Shown here: in pieces, positions 22,456-33,366 of the stretch
Layout of the letters: every line of letters begins with the position of its first letter
Position numbering within the stretch: the first letter of the stretch is position 1
Assembly: GCA_930367215.1 (NCBI GenBank)
Contig: OV884060.1
Location: 178,571,253 to 178,635,252, forward strand
Reading direction: 5' to 3'
Length of the DNA stretch: 64,000 nt
Source: Pollenia angustigena
Lineage: Eukaryota; Arthropoda; Insecta; Diptera; Polleniidae
Notes under the pieces: model-generated
Database searches by the model: none
What the model was told of the DNA's origin: nothing
The model's input: only the letters and a program-made list of their open reading frames with translations
Translations under genes and position numbers: made by a program

Positions 22456-23333
22456 AGATTGTTTGAATTTAACATTGAAAAAAAAAACAAATTATAAGCA
22501 ATTAGTGTTTTTTTATTTCTTTCTTTTTAGGGAAAATTTGGGGAAAACAATTTTTTTAAGTAAAACTATTGCACGTAAAAAAAAACAAAAAAAAAACATT
22601 ATAGGTATGTAATTTATTTTATATTTTTTTATTAAAGCTTTAAAAGAACATAACGCAACACTTTTAAAATAAATACTTTGTAATTCATTAAAAAAGTTTA
22701 AATTAAATATAAACATTTGTACATAAATTTAGATAAAAAAAATCAAAATCAAATTTGCACTGTTGTCATACTACATATTTTCAAATGTTTATTTTCTTTA
22801 TGTAGGTATAAAAGCAACATGAATAAACGACGCGTAAAAAAAACAATTTTATGATAAACAAAGTAAGGCTACAAATACTATTAAACGAAAACAAAGGAAG
22901 CAAGAGATTTTTGTGTTTTAAAACAAGAATAAAGCAAAACACAACGATTAGCCTATCATTATCCACATACGCGCATATGTACAAACTAGAAAATAAAAAA
23001 CAATTTTATGCATGCGCTTAAAAATAAAACAAATTCTTAGCTATTCATTTTACAGTACGAAAATAAAACAAAAAATATTTTCGAACCCTGGTTTTTACGC
23101 TGTGGTCATTGTTTTCTCATAAATACACAGTAGAAATCTAAATTATAATGAGTGGTTCGCAGCAGTAGTACAGTATTTATCGGATATAAGAAACTTAAAA
23201 AATCCAGGAAAATTGTTTCTTATAAGCGTTTCTTTCTTATATACAACTATTTTATATAAGAAACTTATTTCTTATATAAGTAGCTATGGCCATAAGACTT
23301 TCATATTTTGGGTTTCTGTCTCTTTTTTTGTTA

Positions 23334-23478
23334 CATAGGGTCTTCACCTGACAATTTTTTGTTATAATAAACGTCAAACTTCATATAAAAAAAAAAACGC
23401 TGACAAAAATTTTAAAGTTATTTTTATATGGACTTCGACGTTTGGTATGACAAAAAATTGTCAGGTGAAGACCCCATG
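23334..23478. mobile_element. PIF/Harbinger-type MITE, CATAG...TCACCTGACAA family, copy 2
   Basis: CATAGGGTCTTCACCTGACA at 23334 with complement TGTCAGGTGAAGACCCCATG ending at 23478. TTA precedes it; the following bases read TTTA, so the right-hand duplication is slightly altered. Shared position with the copy at 17082. Confidence 0.78.
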
Positions 23479-23600
23479 TTTACGTTTTTAACTTTTAAAT
23501 AATTATTGTCTATGTCTTTTGAGTTTTTCACTATTTTAGATAACGTTGAAAGTCCAATATTATATTTTTTTGCAATTTCGCTTCTTTTTATCCCGTTTTG
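23473..23600 (-). pseudogene. psq/CENP-B-type helix-turn-helix remnant of a pogo/Tigger transposase
   Basis: Minus-strand reading from 23600 gives NGIKRSEIAKKYNIG then LSTLSKIVKN, matching the first helix-turn-helix of pogo/Tigger transposases. It is cut at its N-terminal side by the insertion at 23603, and nothing resembling the catalytic domain follows. The same segment, more decayed, is at about 17225-17345. This ties the 810-bp family to a pogo-like autonomous parent. Confidence 0.72.
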
Positions 23601-23602
23601 TA

Positions 23603-26345
23603 GGTGAAAGCCCCTAAGTTCGGCATGCACCAATAGTCGGCACTTTTGAATTAAATCTTAAATAAATAAGAATTACGGAAATTTTATATATATTTCGAAT
23701 TCAGCTTTAACTCAAAATACACTCATTTCTCATTATGTAATATTTGCATTTGGCTAGGATGAGAACTTAAGTGTATGTTGGTCGTTATTTAGTGTCAAGC
23801 TTTCTACACGCTCCATAGTGGCTGTTTTTTAAATAATTTGTTAGTGCCAAGGCAAACTAGAACAAGTGGTAATCGTACTAATATAAATAATATTTTTACC
23901 AAAACAGATTTTATAGGTGAAAATATGTTCAAATATTGCCTTTAATCTATAAATCTGCAAAAAAAATATTATTTTAACTTATTTTTATGGATGCCGGCAT
24001 TAGGAACAAATTTTTTTGCTAATTTCAGTAGTCGGCATAGTGATGCCGACTACTGGAAAATCAAAAATTTTTCATATTAAGCTCAAATTCTCAAAAATAT
24101 TTCTTTAATCACCTCCCTTGACAACAGTTCAAAAATAAATGAGTTTTAAATGAATTTACCTAATAGTCGGCACAGTTTATATTGAGTGCCCAAATATATG
24201 CCGAACTTAGGATATAAATGATCCTATAGTCGGCAGCTGCTTTCATTATATAAAAATCGTTTATAAATGGCTAAGAAATAAGTAAAAGGTGCAAAAACAT
24301 CAACATTTCCTATTGGTAAGTTTAATGTACAAAAATTTTGTAAATTTTCAACAAAAATTTTACTTTGGCGCCTTTGCAACCGATAACTAAATGTCATTGG
24401 ACCAGAGGGAGTTTACAATCTAGACTAAGGAAAGAATTCCGCTTAAGGAGCCAGATTATTTGAATTAATTTTCATTTCAGTTAATTTTGCCTCTATCAGG
24501 CCTCTATTCCGATCAAAATACTACGGATCGAATTTGTTTTAGCTTCTTTAAATTTAATTTTCTTTTTTGGAGAAACCAGAATTACTTCCACTTCCGATCG
24601 GAATTGATCTCTTTGACAGGTCTGTATATAGCATTTCCATGTTAAACATCGATCAAGATGTATTTTTTGTTTAATGATTGATTCACAACGCAAAGCGGAT
24701 TTTCTATATATAAATATATATATTAATAGATCTTGATCTTCAATTGTTTTAACAATATTCTAATTGAAATATATGGTTCTGTAATTATCGAGATGCTTTA
24801 TAGGTAGCAGTTTGCTTAAAAAAGCTGTATCAGTTGATGTTTGGATTGTCTGAAGTAAATATTAAATAAAATAGAGGTCAAAAATTGCCTCTTTGCGACT
24901 CCTGTGGTTATCGATTAAGAAGAACTTAAAAAATTTCATACTTCAATAACAAATTTTAGACCAATCAAATAGTTTTTCAAAAGCTTCTAAGTACTTATGG
25001 GTAAGTTTATCTTATCAAAATATTAATTTGTAAGTCCAAATTGAAGGTTTTAACAACATTATTTTCTAAAATGGCTTAAAAATGTTGGATGCTATACTAA
25101 AAGACCTTTATGACTCAACCCTAGTATGGTCTTTTCCTGGCTTCGGTGCAATGGGTACCAATGAAAACTTCCATTCTAGAAAGTAGCATTAAAGACGTTA
25201 GATAGCTTTAAATTTAAATAAAAAATACCGTGGAATCTTTCATGATTGTACACTGAAAGGGACGTTAATTGTGTCCGTACAAGGAAAATGGCCTCTCAAA
25301 AGAACTTATTGCCTTCCTTTAGAACATTGCCAGGATCAGGGAACGGAGTCCGTTTTAAGGGAGTTTCCGTTTGAGGGAGATTACACTTACAGAACACTAA
25401 ATTATATAAAAACTAGCTGTTAAGCCTGTCCCTGCCAAGCAGGAAGAGAAACTACTTTAAGGTAAGCTCCAACGTCAGTACCAAATGCTTGGCAATTCTT
25501 AGCTTTTTTGGTCTTTAGGGGGCTTAAAAATTTGCTGATATGTAAAATAGCATAATTTTGCAACACACATTTTTCTTTCAATTCTCTGCCCACAGTCCAA
25601 TTTTAGATCCAACTACTTCAGACTATGCTCCTTTGTAAGGACTATATGCTTGGCCATTTTCAGCTTTCTATGTTTTTAGGGGGCTTTAATAAAAACTAAA
25701 ATGTTAAAAAATCGAATTTTACCACACAGTTTCCTCTTAATTCTCTGCCCACAGGCCAAAATATGACTACGTTAAGATTTTGCCTAGGTATTTTACTATA
25801 TGCATGCGGATTTTCAGCTTTCTAGCCCATCAGTGGGCTTCAAAAAGCTCTGAATATACAAAAAAGAACAACAAACAAATAGGGAAATTATAATTAATAA
25901 TTATAATTATAATATATATACATATATAAGAAAGAAAGCAACAACATTAACTTGGAGATGGGTATTTAGGATTCGGCATAGCTTTTTTAATAAATATTAT
26001 GGAAAATTGTTAAATAATAATTGGTATTAAATACAATATATCTTCAATTTTTTAACGATTTTGTAATTTTCTTCATAAAAAATTCAATGCCGACAATAGG
26101 GTCATAAAGTGCCGCATTTAGGGAAAGGTGTGCCGACTACAGGCGCAAATCGTGTATTTTGGAAAAAATGTAAATTACTCAAATTTAATACAAATATGCT
26201 TAGACTCAGTAAATTGAGTCTAAAAGTATACTAACTACTGAACAATAATAATTCGTTGGCATCCCAATATCATGTTCACACTCATGAGAGTACCAGTTTA
26301 AATATCAGAAAAAAGTTAAAGTGCCGACTATTGGTGCATTCACCC
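23603..26345. mobile_element. 2.7-kb element with GGTGAA termini and TAGTCGGCA motifs
   Basis: GGTGAAAGCCCCTAAG at 23603 and GGTGCATTCACCC ending at 26345, with TA on each side (23601-23602, 26346-26347). The empty site in copy 1 of the host element confirms both edges. CACCAATAGTCGGCACTTT recurs inverted near the right end. The word TAGTCGGCA/TGCCGACTA occurs repeatedly inside (about 23625, 24028, 24171, 24229, 26093, 26136, 26322). No transposase frame was found; the interior has a tandem repeat at 25480-25870. Confidence 0.82.
25480..25870 (+). repeat. Diverged tandem repeat of about 155-160 bp
   Basis: Two and a half units share ATGCTTGGC.ATT.T.AGCTT, TTTAGGGGGCTT and AATTCTCTGCCCACAG. 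The last word is at about 25579 and 25739, a period of 160 bp. Confidence 0.65.
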
Positions 26346-26907
26346 TATTTCTTTTAAAATTGTAACTTTTGTTTTTATTGGCAAAAACACAAAGCTTCTC
26401 ATGAGTACTCGCTCATCTAAAACTAAAAGTAAAAAAAAAACTTTGTTCTTGTTGTAAAACTGACAGAAAACAGAGTTGTCCATGCAAACTACATAAATTC
26501 TGTGTTGCCGTTGGAAGTTTCTTATATAAATTCTTTTTTTATACATTTTGTGATTTTGGTGTTTAAGAAAAATGTTCTTTTATCAGTTTTTTTCTTATAA
26601 GCGTTTTTCTTATATGAAATCTTTTTTGTTAGAAAAATCGCAAAAAAGACATGGTGTTTTTGAAAATGTTTCTTATAAGCGTTTTGTTCTTATATGAGAT
26701 GTTCTTATATCCGATAAATGCTGTATATTTTCATATTGTTATTTTTAAGCCATATGTACTATGTATGATTTTATGGCTACCTCTTCCAATAGTATTTCCC
26801 TTTCCACACCTGAGAAAAACAAAATAAAAAAAATTTTTAAAATACTTAACAAATACATACTTATTCCAACACAATTATATTAAATCATTAGACCTTTTTT
26901 AATTTTC

Positions 26908-28193
26908 GGGCCTGTTCTGGATATCGAAATCACGCGAAATTTAAAACGAACAAATTTGGAAAATTCTCCGTGTTCAAAATTTATTAAAATACCTAATACC
27001 TTTGATGACCACTTTTCTTAACCTAAACTACTTAAATAAGAAAAAGATAAGTTAATTTTTACAAAAATTTTATTGAAAATATTCGTTTTCAATTGCACTT
27101 GATTGTTTTACAGACAAAAATTTTTGTTTTATATTTTATTGAAACTTGTTTTTTTTTTACTATTTTAATATTTTCAGATTTTGTTAAATAAAAATAAACC
27201 AAACTATCAAATCTGTTCTGAAAATCACGTGATTTTAAATCACATGTGCTTTTAAAATCACATGTGTGATTTTGTGGTGTTCTGTAAATCACACTGTTTT
27301 TCTGTTTCTCGGTGTTATTTTCAATTGTCGAAAGCACAAGCAAACACAAAAAGTGTGTTCTACAAAATTATAGCTAATTTTTTAACGATTTTTATGTTAT
27401 TTTTCAACAATTTGTTTTTTTTTTTACCGATTTAGCGATCTAAAATTAATTTAGGGTTTGCTAAAATATTGCAATTTTTTGCGAATCTTAGCTATGTTCC
27501 GCGATTTAAGTGATTTGTTCCTGTAAGTTTTCTGATTTTTTACAACTTTAAAGATTTATTATAAATAGTAGAATCTGCTATCATGCCGCTGTTATCAAAT
27601 TTTTGCGAATTTCCGCTAAATTATCAATTTTTACCGAATTTTTGTCATTCCTATAATAGTTTTGGGGACTTTTAAGCACTTTGAAATATTAAAAATTTTC
27701 GCTATTTTGCTAAATTTTTTTTTTGTTGTGTAATGCAATGTTTAGCGAATTTTAGCCATTTTCGCGATATCAGCGGTTTTTTCCTGTGATTCTTTGCAGC
27801 TTTTACGATTTTTAATATATATTAAACTTTGCTTTCTTGCCGCTGTTAGCAAATTAGAGATTTTTAATTCAACTAAAAAGCAAACCTGAAATCAAAACAG
27901 CAGTCACAAAAGCAAATATCATTTTTGTAGTGTCGTCGAATTTTCTTAATTTTAAAAGATTTGTTGTAAATAAAATAGCTTATTGCACAAAAAATTAATA
28001 AACAACACTTTGAATATTTTATTTAAGTCATTTATTATGACGGTCACCTTACAATTTTCGCAAAAATAACAAAGTGATTTCAAAAAGTTGTGAACGTAGC
28101 TGAACGTTTTGAAATCACAAAATAATATGCCCAGAACACCTTTCTTGTGATTTCATATCACTTTCATAAAATGTGATTTTCAGAAGAGGCCTG
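26908..28193. mobile_element. Inverted-repeat element with GGCCTSTTCTG termini
   Basis: GGGCCTGTTCTGG at 26908 and CAGAAGAGGCC ending near 28192 are complementary. Copies of AAATCAC(A/G)TG and TGTGATTT recur near both ends (27225-27300, 28075-28185). The middle (27370-27870) is a second copy of tandem repeat Q from 9890-10420. No target duplication was fixed. Confidence 0.55.
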
Positions 28194-28222
28194 TATGTAT
28201 GTTTTTTGGATTTTATAGATTA

Positions 28223-28320
28223 ATGGCCAAGTTCAGGTATAATTAACTATCATTATAAATGTCAAAAAATCTATTGTTTTAGTAATAGTTAATTTTAGCT
28301 GAACTTGGTAAAATTGGCCG
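28223..28320. mobile_element. Small hairpin element with GGCCAAGTTCAG arm
   Basis: GGCCAAGTTCAGGTATAATT folds onto AATTTTAGCTGAACTTGG..GGCC with an inner TAACTATCA/TAATAGTTA pairing. About 95 bp, interpreted as a MITE relic. Confidence 0.5.
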
Positions 28321-28704
28321 TAAATAATTTTAAAATTGTTTGAAATTGGAAAATTAATTTAGGAAACAAACATTTTCTCAAATTCTATATGATTTGTGCA
28401 ACTATGTGTGTGGTGAAAATTGCTTTAAATGCGAATATGTTTAAAGAAAATCGTACTATGTATCACAATCTATGAGTTAATTGTTTCAAGCTAAGTTCGG
28501 CTTTTCTCCTTTCTTATATGGCTTACAGCAATGTTATGGTTTCCCTGGCCAAATGCTTCGTTTGTGGTGTTTGCTTTTTAAACGCAAATGGAGTAATTTT
28601 TTTCGTCAGAAAAATGTACTGTTTTTTTCTTGATTGTACTGTTTTTTGTGTTCAATGTACTGTTTTTCCGAATTTAAAATCTGGCTACCCTACCTTTAAC
28701 TAAA

Positions 28705-29052
28705 ATGTCACAATCACGATATTTGCGTAGAGAAATAGCACGCACAAAGTTAGCTTTTTCTAAAAGAATTAATAAAATTAAAGTAAGTGAAAGACTTTCT
28801 GCTAGAAAGTTAGTGAAAGAAAGTGAGTCTTTAGATGAGTTAAATGAAAACGTTGTTGAAGCAAGTGTTGAAAATATGGAAAACAGCGCTCCGCAGAAAT
28901 CGAGATTAGCAACACAGCTAAAATATATATTTTTAAAACACCAAGTTGGTAGGAAATTAGGGAAATTAGGAAATAACATCCCAGTTGGCCATGTCTTGAA
29001 GACATCCTTGACGACGCGTGTACGACCATATAAAATCATTGAGGACGCATAG
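28705..29052 (+). CDS. Hypothetical basic protein fragment, truncated by a foldback insertion
   Basis: An open frame of 115 codons from ATG at 28705. The first 92 or so residues have a Lys/Arg-rich N-terminus (SRYLRREIARTKLAFSKRI) followed by an acidic stretch and a hydrophobic helix (LATQLKYIFLKHQV). The remainder is encoded by the foldback element that begins at 28980. I recognise no family with confidence; the layout resembles N-terminal regions of small transposon-encoded proteins. The insertion site of the 7.1-kb hAT lies only 12 bp upstream of the ATG, so this frame once continued from the 21310-21543 sequence. Possibly a gene of the foldback family or of another disrupted element. Confidence 0.35.
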   Translation: MSQSRYLRREIARTKLAFSKRINKIKVSERLSARKLVKESESLDELNENVVEASVENMENSAPQKSRLATQLKYIFLKHQVGRKLGKLGNNIPVGHVLKTSLTTRVRPYKIIEDA

Positions 29053-29484
29053 GCGACCGTCCAAGCAAATCGTCGACGACTTTTTCACACAATTGTCCGG
29101 AAAATCGTTCACGACTATCGCCAGTATCGCCAATATATCAGCATCGGTGTTCGTTTAATCCTTAATTGTCACTTACCTATCGGCGACTAAATCGTAGATA
29201 GTGTCAACAATATTGTCATCAACGACACTATTAAGGTAATGTCGCTAATCGGGCATAAACAACTTTATGATAAAAAAGTCGTTTATATAGTCGCCAGTGA
29301 CAACTTTAACCACATTGTTACCCATATGATCATTAACGACAATATGCATAATAATGTCGCTCACATTGTCGTTTACGACTTAAGTGCCCTTTGTTCGAAA
29401 ATGTCATCGACAACATGTCGTCAGGGATTTACTATGGGTCTTGTACGCGTCCTCGACGTTGTCTTGAAGACATGGCCAACTGGG
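28980..29484. mobile_element. Foldback-family element, complete 505-bp copy
   Basis: CCCAGTTGGCCATGTCTTGA at 28980 and CTTGAAGACATGGCCAACTGGG ending at 29484 (outer 18 bases complementary). The interior is rich in GTCGT/ACGAC words. Its right 385 bp are the reverse complement of 30273-30660. The target duplication is not clear. Confidence 0.75.
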
Positions 29485-29615
29485 TATATGTATGTACACA
29501 TACAAAAAACGTAAGGAGAAATGTATTGAGTATCAATACAAAAAAATCCATACCTATGTAATTGCGTTTAAGGCAGTTTAAAGAGAAACCACTTTGTAAT
29601 AAACATCAATCTTAA

Positions 29616-30012
29616 GGCCTGGAACAGAATAAATTAGCTGAAGCTGACAAATGCTCTTCAACTGCAACGACTACTACAACTACGTATTCTGTTGACACTA
29701 CTTTGAAACTGCCGTTTTTAACTTTAGGCAGCTTGCAGCGCTGTTCGCAACGTTGTACTACAGCGACCAAGGTATATTTACACAAGGTAAACTCGTTGGC
29801 CCATATGTTTGTCAGCTGATTACCCCTAGTTGGAAGCTTAACGTCAAATTTCGTGTATATGAGAAAAAATTTGTACATGTGTGCGTTAAATTGTTTTTTT
29901 TTATATGAAGACAATTTTGACAACTCCGTTCCTTTTATAGAGCAGCATGTATACACTCCCAAATGAGTCTACCTTGTGTAAATATACCTTGACAGCGACT
30001 ATTCTGTTTCCC
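29616..30012. mobile_element. Short element with GGAACAGAATA termini hosting a P-like MITE
   Basis: CTGGAACAGAATA near 29620 pairs with TATTCTGTTTCCCA ending about 30014. Without the MITE at 29768-29991 it would be about 170 bp. The target duplication was not resolved. Confidence 0.45.
29768..29991. mobile_element. P-like MITE, CAAGG..AATT family, copy 2
   Basis: CAAGGTATATTTACACAAGG at 29768 with complement CCTTGTGTAAATATACCTTG ending at 29991. Exact 8-bp duplication ACAGCGAC at 29760-29767 and 29992-29999. 224 bp. Confidence 0.87.
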
Positions 30013-30272
30013 ACTTAAATTATAACTACCAATTCATACCTATGACGATATTCATAAAAAACCCAAATGTTTCTCTCCATGCAAGTTTGCCTTTGGTCTA
30101 TGACATAGACTCTATCCCCCATATTTATAAAAAACATTTCAGGTTAAGGTACTAGGTATAAAAGGTTTATGAATCGAATTTTTTATGAAAATTTGTTCAA
30201 TAAACCCTTTATAAATCAAAAATGTTGTTTTATGAATATGGGGTTATGTCTACAATCAAAACATTGAAACAT

Positions 30273-31805
30273 CCCAGTTGGCCATGTCTTCAAGACAACG
30301 TCGAGGACGCGTACAAGACCCATAGTAAATCCCTGACGACATGTTGGCGACAGCCCATGCAAATCGTCGACGACTTTTTCGAACAAAGGGCACTTAAGTC
30401 GTAAACGACAATGTGAGCGACATTATTATGCATATTGTCGTTAATGATCATATGGGTAACAATGTGGTTAAAGTTGTCACTGGCGACTATATAAACGACT
30501 TTTTTTCTCATAAAGTTGTTAATGCCCGATTAGCGACATTACCTTAAAAGTGTCATTGATGACAATATTGTTGACACTATCTACGATTTAGTCGCCGATA
30601 GGTAAGTGACAATTAGGGATTAAACGAACACCGATACTGATATATTGGCGATACTTCAGATTTGCCGATATATCCAGAATAAGGGGAACGGGTAAATGGG
30701 TATACCTCAAGTATATATTTACTAAAATCTCTTAGGGTCTTGATGGGCTGTGAATTCCAACTAGTGAATTCCAGGGCCTTGATGGGCTGTGAATTCCAAA
30801 CTAATGAAAGGCCGATGAGTTTGAGAGACTGGGCTCGAAAATAGTGGATACTGCATGTGTGGAGGCAGTCAGACCTCCAACAGGCTTTTGCTTAATAAGG
30901 GAATGGGTTCTGAACTTAACATATCGTCGACATAATATGCAAACTTGCTAACTTCCAATAACTTTAAATGGAAACAACAAATTTTTTATATTTCATATGC
31001 GCAGCTTGAGAGATAACCTAAAAATATAGTTGGTTTAACACACTTTAAGACTCAATTTGGAGAAAAACTACATGCTGGTCGACGAGGTGTATCTTTCTCT
31101 TCCACAGGGCATTAAAATCTCAATTTACTTAAAAAGTGGATTTAGCAGGTTTTAATATTGAACCTACGATATGGCAATGTAGTCAGCAGGAACATTTATT
31201 TTTTGCGTTCTTGTCCTATCAATTCACGTTTTCCAATTGCACATTTGAAACACAGCCGCGAATAACGTTATAAGTGACAAAATAATTATATTTAACAGGC
31301 AGGATTATTTATTTTTAATTTTTTTTATAATCAAAAATATTGATAGTAAAAGCAAAACATCAAGAAATATTAATTTTAAATTACATACAAATTTAAAGTT
31401 TTGAATTTTTTTTGGTAGAGGACAACGTAAGCGACCATTGCATGCATTTTGTCGTCAAAGTGGTTCGAAACACGACAAAATGCATGCAATGGTCGCCTAA
31501 GTTGTCCTCAATAAAGTCTAATTGAAGACAAGATGAGCGACAATTGCATGCATTTTGTCGTCAGTGTGGTTTGAAACATGACAAAATGCATGCAATGGTT
31601 ACTTACGTTGTCCTCAATAAATTATTATTCAAGACAAATTTAAAAAAATGTCTCCAAAAAAGTCGTAAATACGATTTTAAAGACGGCAATATACGCGTTT
31701 TCTTATTTAAGTTGTCGCCATTATTGTTATATAGGCGACAAATTCAAAAATGTTCGGAAGACATCGTTGACGACACATGCGTCTATGACTATTTGGCCAA
31801 CTGGG
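30273..31805. mobile_element. Foldback-family element, 1.5-kb copy with two different arms
   Basis: CCCAGTTGGCCATGTCTTCA at 30273 and TTGGCCAACTGGG ending at 31805. The flanks ACATTGAAACAT and ATGTTTTGAATGT are also near complements, so the inverted repeat may extend about 12 bp further on each side. The left arm (to about 30655) matches 29100-29484 inverted; the right arm (31418-31805) matches 20927-21310 inverted. The right arm contains two consecutive about 92-bp hairpins (31418-31509, 31524-31615), each built from CATGCATTTTGTCGT and its complement. A TA-TCG MITE (30921-31172) lies in the middle. Confidence 0.75.
30921..31172. mobile_element. TA-TCG MITE (ATATCGTCGG family), uninterrupted copy
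   Basis: ATATCGTCGACATAATATGC at 30921 and ATTGAACCTACGATAT ending at 31172; about 252 bp. Read on the minus strand it aligns with both halves of the copy at 16837-18200 (GCTAAATCCACTTTTTA, GAGAAAGATACA). Confidence 0.8.
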
Positions 31806-31845
31806 ATGTTTTGAATGTTATGTATTGTGTATTTGTTTGAATGTT

Positions 31846-33358
31846 TAGGGTTCCCAGTTTTATTTTATACCTTATCTCCAATTTGCAATTTATTCTACCA
31901 AAGGAAAAATTTGCATACATTTACTTTTTTAATTGAATCTGTAGTAGTTTTTAAATTTAAAAAACCCTTAAATATATTAAATTGAAATAGGGGCATTATT
32001 AGTGAAGCGGATAACCCAATAAAACAAATTTTGTTGGAATTTCTTTATATTTGGCTTAACTAAACTTTGAGAAGAAATGAAAAAGTGTGCGAAATATTTT
32101 TTTCTATGATGTTCATTTGTCGAGTTACGGGGTGGTAAAGTGTTTCCATTTCTTCCACTTCTGTATTTGTCATTAGCAAAAAAAAAAAATAAATCGGTGC
32201 TTTTAATTCGGATTCATTAAATGTCAAACCAACTCAAAAAGCAAAAAGTTGTACATACATTTTTCGTTTTTGTTCGACAGTTTTTGGTTTCGACTGCAGT
32301 TTTTTAAGCCCTGGTTATGTTAAATTATTTTTTTGAATCAAAAATTAATCAGACAAAATATTTCAAGTGATTATTATAGGAAATCGATTGATCGTTAAAT
32401 AAAAAAATTTATTAGAAAGAATTTTTTTCATCTGAAAACCCGGAAAATGGCATTTATAATAAGAATTTTCCCCTAAAAATACCTAACAAAAAAGAAGCTT
32501 ATCAAAGTTTTTTTCAGCTGTACAAAGTTGTGTTGATTAAAAAGATTTTGTTATGATGTACTGAATTTATTTATTTATGTATGTATTCTTTACATTTATT
32601 TTTTTTTATGCTTAAACAAATATGAATACTGAAATTTACTGTTGGGAGAAACCCTTTCCCAAAGGCTTTAAGGCTCAGTTAGTCGGGAGTAGCAGTAACG
32701 TTTCAAATAAGCAGTTTCCTTTAGTTGTATGTAAAGCAATTAGAACGATTATCGTTAACAGTAAAGAACTGTAAGAAATAGACTTGAATTACTTTTTTAC
32801 GGCAAGGTTGAGTTACAGTTACTCTCGGCTAACTGAGCCTTTAGAAAAGCTTAAATTATTATGCAAATAAAACTGAAAAGTGAATGAGAATTGCAACCAC
32901 TCAAGTATTATTCGCAACGACATCAAAGCTTAGACAAAACACAAATAATAAACAGTAAGTTTATCTATTTTTACACAGTTGGTTGGCGTCTTTCCAACTC
33001 TAAATGTTAGTGGGTAAAGAAAAAACAATATTTAAAACCATTTTCATTATTTTATTGTTTTTGCCAGAAAATTAAAATAGTTCAGTATTTTTTGCACGGG
33101 CGCACCGACAAATTTGCTATCAAGGTTATATTCGGGAGTTCAAAATTTTTAATTAATTAAAAGGATTTTGTTATGATGTGCTAAATTCCCAATTTTTATT
33201 CTTGATAAATACATTGAAATTTACTGTTGGCATTTCACTGTTTGCTTAGTCCAGATCATCACGAAACCTTTCCCGTTTTTCCCCAAAAATACCCTAGGGG
33301 TTTTCACAAAATGTGCATCCCCAATTGAAAGAAAAAATACCCAAAACTGAGAACCCTG
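31846..33358. mobile_element. hAT-like element with AAATACC subterminal motifs
   Basis: TAGGGTTCCCAGTTTT at 31846 pairs with AAAACTGAGAACCCTG ending at 33358. The 8-bp flanks TGAATGTT (31838-31845) and TCAATGTT (33359-33366) differ at one base. Right-end motifs CCCCAAAAATACCC and AAAAAATACCC recur. It contains a 170-bp Harbinger-type MITE at 32671. No transposase. Confidence 0.82.
32671..32840. mobile_element. PIF/Harbinger-type MITE, AGGCTCAGTTAG family, short copy
   Basis: AGGCTCAGTTAG at 32671 and CTAACTGAGCCT ending at 32840 are perfect complements; flanking TTA on both sides (32668-32670, 32841-32843). 170 bp. Shares only the termini with the 396-bp copy at 7735. Confidence 0.88.
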
Positions 33359-33366
33359 TCAATGTT

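Larger units (their letters stand above)
23171..26723. mobile_element. Non-autonomous pogo-like element, copy 2, with a large insertion
   Basis: CAGTATTTATCGGATATAAG at 23171 and CTTATATCCGATAAATGCTG ending at 26723, with flanking TA. Same family as 16919-18024. The element at 23603-26345 sits in the middle; copy 1 (about 17335-17355) gives the uninterrupted sequence TTTTGTATATCTTTT. Contains the 145-bp Harbinger-type MITE (23334-23478) shared with copy 1. Confidence 0.87.
21544..28692. mobile_element. 7.1-kb composite hAT-like element
   Basis: TAGGGTTGCCATACG at 21544 pairs with AATCTGGCTACCCTA ending at 28692, with an exact 8-bp duplication CCTTTAAC (21536-21543, 28693-28700). Both ends carry repeated GTACTGTTTT motifs (21560-21680 and 28610-28675). 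Most of its length is nested insertions: a P-like MITE (22038), a pogo-like element (23171) that itself contains another element (23603), and an inverted-repeat element (26908). No transposase of its own was found. Confidence 0.87.
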
